Assembly (NCBI GenBank): GCA_012031955.1
Contig: JAAURZ010000113.1
Location: 1-7,183, forward strand
Length of the DNA: 7,183 nt
Source: Bacteroidia bacterium
Lineage (GTDB): Bacteria > Bacteroidota > Bacteroidia > Cytophagales > Cyclobacteriaceae
Direction: 5' to 3'
Shown: in pieces, positions 1 through 6,202 of the stretch
Layout: the number at the start of each line of letters is the position of its first letter
Numbering within the stretch: the stretch's first letter is position 1
Made by a program: the position numbers and the translations under genes
Notes under the pieces: generated by a model
Told to the model about the DNA's origin: nothing
Seen by the model: only the letters and a program-made list of their open reading frames with translations
Databases searched by the model: none

Positions 1-338
1 TCAATCTTAACACCGGAGCGTTGGTTTGGAAGCAGGTGCTCGGCGAATATGAATCGTTGAAAGCGAAGGGCGTGCCGCCGACAGGAACTGAAAACTACGG
101 CGGCCCTGTGGTAACGGCCGGCGGCCTCGTGTTTATTGCAGCCGCGCGCGATGGCAAGTTCAGAGCCTTCGATAAGGGGAGTGGCGAGTTGCTGTGGGAG
201 TACGATCTGCCCGCGCCAGGCTTCGCCACACCGGCAGTGTACGCGTTGAATGGAAAGCAATACATCGTGATTGCATGCGGCGGCGGCAAATTGGGCACGC
301 GCTCGGGCGACGCCTTTGTGGCATTCACCCTTCCCTGA
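1..338 (+). CDS. PQQ-dependent quinoprotein dehydrogenase, C-terminal fragment
   Basis: The 5' part lies outside the window; the frame is already open at base 3 and ends with TGA at 336-338. About 111 residues are visible. They match the end of the membrane/periplasmic quinoprotein glucose dehydrogenase type of eight-bladed beta-propeller. The recognisable stretches are a GEY segment, PPTGTENYGGP, the repeat-like VTAGGLVFIAAARDGKFRAF, a tryptophan-docking motif around GELLWEYDLP, GFATPAVY, NGKQYIVIACGGG and the terminal GDAFVAF. The family oxidises sugars or alcohols in the periplasm with pyrroloquinoline quinone and passes electrons to the respiratory chain. Substrate cannot be told from this fragment. 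It converges on the CPBP gene with only 11 bases between stop codons, and no hairpin terminator is evident there. Confidence 0.9.
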   Translation, partial: NLNTGALVWKQVLGEYESLKAKGVPPTGTENYGGPVVTAGGLVFIAAARDGKFRAFDKGSGELLWEYDLPAPGFATPAVYALNGKQYIVIACGGGKLGTRSGDAFVAFTLP

Positions 339-349
339 GGAATGCGCTA

Positions 350-847
350 CTAGTGCAGGGCCGTTGTCGCTATGAAGGCGATGGCATTATTGACCATATG
401 CATTACAATACCAATGGAGAGATTGTTGGTTCGCTTGCGAAAATAGCCGGCCACCATGCCGAAGGTAAAAAAGAATGGCAGCATCTTCCAGTCTTCGTGC
501 AGTATCGCAAAAGTACCCGACTGCAAAATGTTGGCAAACATGAACGGCAACTGACGCTCGAGCGCCGAAAGAACAATACCCCTGAAGATTACTTCCTCGT
601 AGAAGGGAACTACCACGGCAACCAACAAGAAGCCAAGCAGCGATGGTAGAACTGGTTTATGGAAAGAATGTCGTCATTCACGGTGAGCAGCGCCGCAGGA
701 TCGAAGTTCGCCCCTTTCAGCATCAGTACATAGATTACAACTACAAGCCGAAGCACAATAGCGAGCCCGATGCCGGTACCTATTGCGCTGCCCCACTTGG
801 CGGGTCCAGGTAAAATCAGCGACCAATCAGACTTCCGCACAAACCCC
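350..847 (-). CDS. CPBP (CAAX/Abi-type) intramembrane protease domain, downstream part of a frameshifted gene
   Basis: This is the C-terminal continuation of the exported TPR protein that starts at 2165, read in two further frames. The segment from about 847 to 658 starts at FVRKSDWSLILPGP, carries a hydrophobic helix (GIGLAIVLRLVVVIYVLML) and ends near LTVNDDILS. From about 658 to 350 the frame continues as KPVLPSLLGFLLVAVVVPFY. All three CPBP signatures are intact there: EEVIFRG (the EExxxR glutamates and arginine), FAILH (FxxxH) and HMVNN (HxxxN). These are the predicted metal-binding and catalytic residues of glutamic/metallo-type CAAX proteases that cut within or near the membrane. Each break behaves as loss of one base: in the C4 run at 844-847 (tryptophan-glycine-phenylalanine would be restored by one more base) and in the T3 run at 656-658. 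Family assignment is firm; substrate is unknown. A programmed double frameshift seems unlikely, so sequence error or a true pseudogene remain the options. Confidence 0.75.
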
Positions 848-2165
848 AGTAGGTAACAGCGAGACAGGCGAGCGTAAAGCACAGGAACAGGTTGGCCGAA
901 ATAGTATTGACAGGAAGCACCGTATCAAGGCTGATGCTGTCGTCGAAGTAAGACATCATGCCGCGGTAGTTAAAAAACAATCCCGCTATCAGGCTGGCCA
1001 TGAGCCACAGCGAGGAAGCCATCCAGAAGTCAGCCATCGTCCAGCGGAATGGCGACAGTTCAAACTGCCGCCCGCGACTGCGAAGCCAGGTGCCGATATA
1101 ATGGATAGGCAGTATCCACAGATACGGCAATAACAAAATACAAACGACTGACGCCAGCAGTACCAGCAAGCGACCGGCATCGCTCCACGTCCAATGATGA
1201 CCGGGATCTGCGACAAGCACACGCAGCCGGTAGACACCCATTCCATCGTCCCAGAAATTGTCATTCACATAGCGATCGTATGACGCACCTGCTGAGTCTC
1301 GTTTATACTTCAGGTCATACTCCAGCAGTTTTATTAGTGATGGAGTCTTGTTCCAGGTGTTTCGATCGCGGTTCTTTAAAAGGTAGTCCCTCGCCGCCTC
1401 CGGTACGCCATTGTCGATCATCGCCTGCGCAAGCGACTCCAGGTCTTGCCAGTTGCTCGTGTCGCGCGAGGCCATCTTTAGTATTTCAAGTGCTCTTTCC
1501 GGTTCGCCCAGTTCAAGCAGCATCTTCCCTTTCTGATTGTAGTAGTACCCGGCCTGCGAAGAGTCCATTTTGCTTAGCAGTGTTTCGACTGCGTCGTTGT
1601 TTCGACCCAGCGCTTGCTCGGCGCGCGCTTTTTGAATTGTCAGGTCGAGCGTATCGTTTTCCTCCATCGCCATCGAGGCATAGTGGAGCACTTCTAAGTT
1701 GTTGTCATCGTACTCCTGTCTCTGCGCCATCAGTTGGTACACATTCCACAGGTGATGTTGCCAGCGGGCAGGCTGTTCTCTGGCCAGCTTTTCCAGGTCC
1801 TGCAAGTAAGTGATGGCCGAATCGCCATAGATATAGTCCATCGCGTATAAGCGCACCTCCGGCACATCTGCAAAATCCTTCACCAGGTTGCGCGCGCACG
1901 CTTCCGCTTCTTCTTCCAACGGATTGTACTCTTCGTAGGCGTCGTAGTAGGCGTGCTGCATCAGCCTGCATTGCTCCAGCCTTGCGCGAACGCTGTCCGG
2001 ATACTTTGCAATGAACTGGTCGTAATGCGACATAGCCTCCTTATATACCGAGTCTTTGGCGTCGCCCATTTGTTTGAGATAAAATTCATGGCCTGGCAAA
2101 AGGGTGTTCTGGGCAGAGGCATATGTGGCAGCCAGGAGAAAACAGAATACTAGTTGTATTTTCAA
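816..2165 (-). CDS. Exported TPR-repeat protein with C-terminal membrane helices, N-terminal part of a TPR-CPBP protease
   Basis: Residues 1-19 form a Sec signal peptide ending in the cleavage-like ASAQ. Residues of roughly 25-270 are alpha-helical with tetratricopeptide character: repeated alanine/leucine/tyrosine-rich helix pairs, clearest at 155-185, 205-232 and 240-265. Three hydrophobic helices follow at about 332-354, 378-398 and 424-440. As read, translation ends at 816 soon after the third helix, with a short tail that does not look native. A one-base shift at 844-847 joins it to the CPBP domain, giving an inferred full product of roughly 600 residues. The topology would put the TPR region in the periplasm and the protease core in the inner membrane, so the TPR part may select substrates; that is inference. 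The start is TTG at 2165 because an in-frame TGA lies two codons upstream and the signal peptide begins at once. It follows the 105-residue membrane gene after 87 bases on the same strand, so it may share its transcript. Confidence 0.75.
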   Translation of the reverse strand: MKIQLVFCFLLAATYASAQNTLLPGHEFYLKQMGDAKDSVYKEAMSHYDQFIAKYPDSVRARLEQCRLMQHAYYDAYEEYNPLEEEAEACARNLVKDFADVPEVRLYAMDYIYGDSAITYLQDLEKLAREQPARWQHHLWNVYQLMAQRQEYDDNNLEVLHYASMAMEENDTLDLTIQKARAEQALGRNNDAVETLLSKMDSSQAGYYYNQKGKMLLELGEPERALEILKMASRDTSNWQDLESLAQAMIDNGVPEAARDYLLKNRDRNTWNKTPSLIKLLEYDLKYKRDSAGASYDRYVNDNFWDDGMGVYRLRVLVADPGHHWTWSDAGRLLVLLASVVCILLLPYLWILPIHYIGTWLRSRGRQFELSPFRWTMADFWMASSLWLMASLIAGLFFNYRGMMSYFDDSISLDTVLPVNTISANLFLCFTLACLAVTYWGLCGSLIGR

Positions 2166-2252
2166 GGATCAGGTGTTGGAATCGATAATCAGTAACGGGT
2201 TGTATTGGCCGGGAAAGATACACAAAAAAGTATGATGTGGTACGTGCCTGTT

Positions 2253-2570
2253 TTACTTGGCGGGTGCTCTTTTGAGAATGGATGCCACGGCAACGATAAT
2301 GGCGGCATAGATAATGGCAGAAATTAGCGGCGTGATAACCACATAAATATTGTTATGAAACGCGCTCCACCAATTGGCGTTTGGCGGCAGTGCTTCCCAG
2401 GTAACGAGCATCGCATAGAGCGCGAGGAAGGCGTTGAGTGTAAAGCCGGCCAGCGTCAAAAGCCCGATGTGTTTTATAGCGCTTCGCGAAGGCCCGCCTC
2501 GGGTGATGGTGCCGATAGCAAACGACACCACCACCAGGTTAACCCAAACCATCAGGACGGTTGTTGTCAT
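2253..2570 (-). CDS. Small three-helix membrane protein, probable diverged paralogue of the adjacent MotA/ExbB-like protein
   Basis: A 105-residue protein with three predicted membrane helices at about 5-22, 36-57 and 75-98 and a basic C-terminus (LKRAPAK). I do not recognise it as a named family on its own. It can be aligned by eye along most of its length with the 130-residue protein encoded just upstream. The first helix shares a VN-hydrophobic pattern (VNLVVVSF versus VNIAVIVY). The cytoplasmic junction shares AIKHIG versus AVKQIG, and the last helix has the same small/hydrophobic pattern ending in lysine/arginine. Its ATG overlaps the stop of the upstream gene by 4 bases (2567-2570), which implies translational coupling and perhaps a heteromeric complex. 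It lacks the periplasmic domain expected of an ExbD/TolR partner. A divergent ExbB/MotA-like half subunit is the best reading; function is unknown. Confidence 0.7.
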   Translation of the reverse strand: MTTTVLMVWVNLVVVSFAIGTITRGGPSRSAIKHIGLLTLAGFTLNAFLALYAMLVTWEALPPNANWWSAFHNNIYVVITPLISAIIYAAIIVAVASILKRAPAK

Positions 2571-2959
2571 GCTTGCACTTGTTTTCTGGTGAGAAATCGA
2601 AGGACGATGTAGGCTACGAGCGAAATGCAGTATATGATGAGTCCATAAAGTACGGTTATCAGGGCCACTTTCATGCCACCCGAAATCATAGGAAACGGAA
2701 TTACCTCCTTGGAACCCTCCAAAGAGTTGAATGCCTGAAAGAGCCCGACCAACGTGCTGTAAGCGCCAAGCGCCGCCGCAAAGCCGCCGATTTGTTTGAC
2801 GGCTTCGAGCCAGAACGGATTGATTTGTTTTTTGCGGATAAGCATCGACAAACAGTACACGATCACGGCGATATTCACAACGAAAGTAATACTCAGTGGG
2901 GCCATGTGGTCGAATCCACCCTGAACATGAAGTTCAAACAAGGATGTGGCTAGTAGCAT
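2567..2959 (-). CDS. MotA/TolQ/ExbB-like small membrane protein
   Basis: A 130-residue protein with predicted helices at about 22-41, 57-77 and 97-120. The core from residue 55 (AVKQIGGFAAALGAYSTLVG, then a linker and GGMKVALITVLYGLIIYCIS) resembles the two pore-lining helices of the MotA/TolQ/ExbB family. In those proteins a GxxGTxxGL-like helix is followed by an AL-TTxxGL helix. The family forms proton- or sodium-driven stator channels with a partner that has one helix and a periplasmic domain (ExbD, TolR, MotB); no such partner is visible here. The protein is much shorter than typical ExbB or MotA and lacks the large cytoplasmic insertions. I chose the ATG at 2959: the extra 27 residues of the longer frame (to 3040) are not hydrophobic or family-like. 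It is the first gene of a probable operon with the 105-residue protein and the TPR-CPBP gene. Confidence 0.65.
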   Translation of the reverse strand: MLLATSLFELHVQGGFDHMAPLSITFVVNIAVIVYCLSMLIRKKQINPFWLEAVKQIGGFAAALGAYSTLVGLFQAFNSLEGSKEVIPFPMISGGMKVALITVLYGLIIYCISLVAYIVLRFLTRKQVQA

Positions 2960-3178
2960 AGGTGTAAAGTTTAGTTTTTGTTTTGTACATGACAAGGTTC
3001 GCAAATAATTTCGTTCGCCGCAGGCAAATGCGATCGTCAACCACTTTGATGTGCGATACTGTTGGTGCGAAGCCGGTTTTGGCGAAAGGGTACTTAAATC
3101 TGTCGAAAACCCCGTGTCAACCTTGTTATGTGCATGTTGTGCTGGGCCAGCCGATGATTTTTGCTAACTAGCGGGAAG
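2960..3178. other. Divergent intergenic region between the MotA/ExbB-like operon and the two-component system
   Basis: These 219 bases separate a minus-strand gene starting at 2959 from a plus-strand gene starting at 3179, so promoters for both directions should lie here. I see no perfect Bacteroidota promoter (TTG, 17-23 bases, TAnnTTTG). The nearest minus-strand match is a TTG at 2993-2995 followed after 19 bases by TAAACTTT, only 6 bases before the ATG, which is too weak to call. A purine-rich GGGAAG directly abuts the kinase ATG. Short open frames in the region have no family-like features. Confidence 0.5.
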
Positions 3179-4216
3179 ATGAAAACGCCGGCTCACCTTA
3201 TAGATTGGATGTTCGCGCGCCACAGGTGGGTGATCCATGTATTCTACTGGCTGCTCATACTCGTGTTTTATGTGGTTGCTTTTTGGCCGCCGAAACAGCA
3301 ATTACTGGCAGACTTTCTTTTTCGTGGGCCTGCTCATGCCGGTCACGATTACGTCAACGTATCTTCTCAATTATTATCTCGTGCCGCGGTATCTTATGAA
3401 AGGGCGGTACGTTTTTTTTCTTCTCTATTTTGTTTACACCATGCTTGGTGCCGTGCTGCTCGCAATGGTGATCTCGATGCTCACGCTGATGGTGATGTCG
3501 GAAGTGAATATCCGGCATATGAGTCCTGCGTCTTTCGATGTAGTTTTTTTGCTGGCCTCGATGCTGATGGCCGTATTCCTCGGCGTTGCCATCAAGATGG
3601 TGCTGCATTGGCGCGAGTCACGCGAAGACTACCAGCGCTCATGCGCGAAAAAGTGGAGGCGGAGTTGAAGCTGCTCAAAGCGCAGCTCAACCCGCATTTT
3701 CTTTTTAATACACTCAATAATCTGTATTATCTCGCCAGCGAAAAGTCGGACGATGCGCCGAAGGCCATTCTCGCCCTGAGTGAAATACTCGACTACGTGA
3801 TGCACGCGGGCAGCCGTCAGCAAGTTGCGCTCCGCACAGAACTGGACCAGGTGCGGCATTTTGTAGAACTGGAAATAATGCGCTACCGCGACAGGGTCAC
3901 TATAGACATAGAAGTGACTGGTGAAATTGACAACTATGTTGTTGTTCCCATGACGCTGATCACGCTGATGGAAAATGCATTCAAGCACGGAGTGATGCCA
4001 TCGGCGCAGCCATCGTGGATCAACCTGCAAATAGCACCCGGTGCCAGCGGCCTTGCAATTTCCGTTACCAACAGTGTATCGGGTCAGTTGCAACGGCGTG
4101 GATTGGGCCTCGATAACCTGCGACATCAGCTCGACCTCGTTCTCGGCGAACGCTATTCGTTGGAGACATACTCGGATGACCGGGTTTTTTCTGCTAAATT
4201 GATTCTACAGCCATGA
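3179..4216 (+). CDS. LytS/YehU-type sensor histidine kinase with an internal frame-swapped segment
   Basis: A membrane sensor kinase of the His_kinase (PF06580) type that phosphorylates the LytTR regulator encoded next. The N-terminus has a first membrane helix (VIHVFYWLLILVFYVVAFW). The C-terminal half holds KAQLNPHFLFN with the phospho-accepting His at about residue 173, the N box (LMENAFKHG, Asn near 266) and a G box (RRGLGLDNL, from about 307). The frame is continuously open, but residues about 49-154 are nonsense as read. In the +1 frame the same DNA encodes the expected remaining helices (FVGLLMPVTITSTYLLNYY; KGRYVFFLLYFVYTMLG; FDVVFLLASMLMAVFLGVA) and the linker HWRESREDYQR. One extra T in the T5 run at 3318-3322 and one missing base near 3638 explain both ends. 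The corrected length is about 345 residues, usual for the family. ATG 3179 starts a family-like N-terminus. The stop overlaps the regulator's ATG by 4 bases. Confidence 0.88.
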   Translation: MKTPAHLIDWMFARHRWVIHVFYWLLILVFYVVAFWPPKQQLLADFLFRGPAHAGHDYVNVSSQLLSRAAVSYERAVRFFSSLFCLHHAWCRAARNGDLDAHADGDVGSEYPAYESCVFRCSFFAGLDADGRIPRRCHQDGAALARVTRRLPALMREKVEAELKLLKAQLNPHFLFNTLNNLYYLASEKSDDAPKAILALSEILDYVMHAGSRQQVALRTELDQVRHFVELEIMRYRDRVTIDIEVTGEIDNYVVVPMTLITLMENAFKHGVMPSAQPSWINLQIAPGASGLAISVTNSVSGQLQRRGLGLDNLRHQLDLVLGERYSLETYSDDRVFSAKLILQP

Positions 4217-4923
4217 AAAAGTTTACATACCTGATTGTGGATGACGAACCGCTGGCGCGGAACCTCATCGCCTCGCATGCCGCGCGAATGGAAGGGCTTG
4301 AGCTGGCAGGGGTATGTGCGAGCGCCCTGGACGCAGCCAACCTGCTGCGACGAACACACGTCGACTTGGTGTTTCTTGACATTCAAATGCCCCAGCTTAC
4401 CGGCCTGCAACTCGTGCAGACGCTCAAGCATCCGCCCGCGATCATTCTCACTACCGCTTTCCGCGACTACGCCCCGGAGGCATTCGATCTCGACGTGGTG
4501 GATTATTTGTTGAAGCCGATTTCGTTTGATCGTTTGCTCAGGGCCGTGAATAAGTTTTTCGACCTGAAGACCGCCACCCACCGACAGCGTTCCGATGCCA
4601 GGGAGGAGACGGGCTACGTCTACATAAAAGCTGACAGGAAAGTACATAAGGTACTGGTGGATGACATTCGGTTTATTGAAAGCCTCGACGACTACATACG
4701 CATTCACCTTCAAAGCACTGTGCTGGTATCGCGCGAAAACATTTCGACGCAGGAGGACAAATTGCCGACGCCGCCATTTGTGAGAATACACCGCTCTTTT
4801 ATTGTCAACTCAAAATGGATCAAATCCATATCGAATGACGGCGTTGAGCTGCATGAAAGGGAATTGCCCTTTGGCCGTGCATTCAAGAAGTCGGCGTTGT
4901 CGATGCTCGCCATTGATCTCTAG
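4213..4923 (+). CDS. LytTR-family DNA-binding response regulator
   Basis: A 236-residue two-domain regulator. Residues 1-120 are a CheY-like receiver with the acidic pocket D10-D11 (IVDDEP), phospho-acceptor D56 (FLDIQMP), the switch threonine T81 (ILTTAF) and K101 (YLLKP). After a linker, residues of about 135-236 are a LytTR DNA-binding domain with FIESLDDYIRIH, then FVRIHRSFIVN and a final ELPFGRAFK, all typical positions. LytTR proteins bind paired direct repeats through a beta-strand fold rather than a helix-turn-helix. The ATG overlaps the kinase stop (ATGA at 4213-4216), so the two are translated together and form a cognate pair. Targets are not known; the diverging membrane/protease operon to the left and the cell-wall genes to the right are candidates only by position. 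No frame problem was seen in this gene. Confidence 0.95.
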   Translation: MKKFTYLIVDDEPLARNLIASHAARMEGLELAGVCASALDAANLLRRTHVDLVFLDIQMPQLTGLQLVQTLKHPPAIILTTAFRDYAPEAFDLDVVDYLLKPISFDRLLRAVNKFFDLKTATHRQRSDAREETGYVYIKADRKVHKVLVDDIRFIESLDDYIRIHLQSTVLVSRENISTQEDKLPTPPFVRIHRSFIVNSKWIKSISNDGVELHERELPFGRAFKKSALSMLAIDL

Positions 4924-5002
4924 TATAAGCAAAAAGGGAAGGCACTTGCATAGTTTTAAATGGTTGTGTTGACGCAAAGATAACGTGAAAGCATACGCTG
5001 CT

Positions 5003-5026
5003 GTTGATGTAGAACTGACCATCAAC
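5003..5026. repeat. Inverted repeat, 7-base arms
   Basis: GTTGATG at 5003-5009 and its exact complement CATCAAC at 5020-5026 flank a 10-base loop. It lies between the converging response regulator and deacetylase genes. It lacks an adjoining T tract, so it is not a classical intrinsic terminator, though it could stabilise a 3' end or be chance. Confidence 0.4.
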
Positions 5027-5054
5027 GATTATGATCTGCCGGTGAACTGATAAC

Positions 5055-5084
5055 GGTGGTTAGCGCAATGCCGTCGCCTTTTTT
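5055..5084 (+). terminator. Weak candidate intrinsic terminator for the two-component operon
   Basis: GGTGG (5055-5059) can pair with TCGCC (5074-5078) using two wobble pairs, and six T residues follow directly (5079-5084). The stem is short, the loop is 14 bases, and the site is about 130 bases past the regulator stop codon, so this is a tentative call. Confidence 0.22.
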
Positions 5085-5086
5085 GC

Positions 5087-6202
5087 TTAATTCACTGTGG
5101 GGTTTATCCACAAATGGCTGAGCCAGTGCCACGCGCCGGTACTATCGCGCACCGTCAATGTATAAAGCGTGCGACGGCGGCCTCCAATAGGTTGATCCGG
5201 ATACGCGACAACCACGTCGTTGCCTTCGCGGTCCTTTTTCAAGCTTATCTTGCATGCGCTGCCCTGTACGTAGCACTGCATTTGCCGCACGTTGATTTGT
5301 TGACCTGGCGTCAGTGTCACCGACAACTCAGGTCGCTGTTCATTCTTTGGCAGCAGAAATGACGCGGGCGTTTCATTCAGTGTTCTCAAGCGACGCATGT
5401 TGATCTTTTCGGCGAATTGCTTCATGTCGCTGTACGACTCCGACATCGGGAAGCGCGGACATCTATACAAGTCCGCGTCATTGCTCATCACGCCCGAGTT
5501 TTGCGCCGCGGCGCCAATGAAACCAAAATCTTCCACCATCGATTTCATCGTATCATCAAACTCGCCGTATGGGTAAGCGAACACTTCGGGCGATAGGCCC
5601 AGGTGTTCCCCGATTATTTCCTGGCTGAGCTTTAGTTCGCGCCTGAACTCATTGTAGCGGCTTGCATCGGCCAGGTTTAGAAAGTAAGCGTGCGAGTGTG
5701 TGTGGTTTCCGATTTCGATGCCATGCGCCACAGCTTCCTTCAGTTCGCTCCAGTCCATGTAGTCGTTGCCTCCCACGGTTTCGGTGTTGATGAACAATGT
5801 GGCCGGCATGCCGAACTTGCTTAACAGTGGCAGTGCATTTTTATAGAACGTTTTGTATCCGTCGTCGATGGTGATCGCAACCGTCTTCGCAGCTGGTGTA
5901 TCGTCGTTCAGATATCGCAGGGCTTCGGAGAATGGGAGCACGCGAAAGCCTTCTTTTTTCAGGTAGGTGAGATGCGCTTCAAAGTCGCGGAGGGTAACGT
6001 TGGTGCTGGGAAATCGGCTGTCGCCGAAGCGATGATACACAAGGCAGACCACTTCCTTGTGATGTCGCGCGACGGGAGATTCCTCCTGCGCGGCAGTGCC
6101 CTGGCACGATAACAACAGCGTACACGCCACGGCGGCAAAAAGCTGTTCGCTATTCTTCTTCCACTTCCACCAGGAATGCCGGGTCCAACTGATACTTGTC
6201 AA
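5087..6202 (-). CDS. NodB-type polysaccharide deacetylase lipoprotein with C-terminal beta domain
   Basis: The family hydrolyses N- or O-acetyl groups from cell-wall or exported polysaccharides with a metal centre. Numbering from TTG 6202 (371 residues): a lipoprotein signal runs LFAAVACTLLLSC with lipid-accepting Cys33. The NodB domain follows with VYHRFGD (from about 56), TIDDG (metal/base aspartates D113-D114), GNHTHSH (metal histidines H167 and H171) and AYPYGE (from about 209). The last 100 residues, after about 275, are beta-rich and may bind carbohydrate or pack on the catalytic domain. The start is unsettled. No ATG lies between the end of the glucosaminidase gene and the signal peptide. 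TTG 6202 is the nearest accepted start that keeps the whole signal; GTG 6130 would cut into it, and ATG 6358 adds 52 residues that only shadow the neighbour. The natural-looking start, lysine-lysine-asparagine at 6160, is preceded by TGG. The gene overlaps or abuts the glucosaminidase gene, so the two are probably cotranscribed. Confidence 0.88.
   Translation of the reverse strand: MTSISWTRHSWWKWKKNSEQLFAAVACTLLLSCQGTAAQEESPVARHHKEVVCLVYHRFGDSRFPSTNVTLRDFEAHLTYLKKEGFRVLPFSEALRYLNDDTPAAKTVAITIDDGYKTFYKNALPLLSKFGMPATLFINTETVGGNDYMDWSELKEAVAHGIEIGNHTHSHAYFLNLADASRYNEFRRELKLSQEIIGEHLGLSPEVFAYPYGEFDDTMKSMVEDFGFIGAAAQNSGVMSNDADLYRCPRFPMSESYSDMKQFAEKINMRRLRTLNETPASFLLPKNEQRPELSVTLTPGQQINVRQMQCYVQGSACKISLKKDREGNDVVVAYPDQPIGGRRRTLYTLTVRDSTGAWHWLSHLWINPTVN

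Noticed and set aside
816..882. Programmed ribosomal frameshift as the cause of the TPR-CPBP breaks
   Set aside because: Two shifts would be needed in one gene, neither site shows a clear slippery heptamer with a following structure, and similar indels occur in unrelated genes of the window.
1280..1813. Long plus-strand open frame of 177 residues opposite the TPR gene
   Set aside because: Antisense shadow of the TPR coding sequence; arginine/serine/proline-rich without domain features.
3062..3086. Imperfect direct repeat TTGGTGCGAA / TTTGGCGAAA upstream of the kinase, considered as a LytTR site
   Set aside because: Too degenerate and not close enough to the known LytTR repeat pattern to call by eye.
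2983..3171. Plus-strand 62-residue open frame before the kinase gene
   Set aside because: No family-like features, no hydrophobic or repeat pattern; it fills the divergent promoter region by chance.
4975..4982. Minus-strand TATCTTTG, a perfect TAnnTTTG -7 box
   Set aside because: No TTG at the right upstream distance, and it would transcribe antisense into the response regulator with no gene to serve.
4985..5050. GTG-started 21-residue open frame with coding-like composition (VDVELTINDYDLPVN) between the converging genes
   Set aside because: Very short, no recognisable family, no ribosome binding site, and it contains the 5003-5026 inverted repeat. It could be the remnant of a longer gene but cannot be supported.
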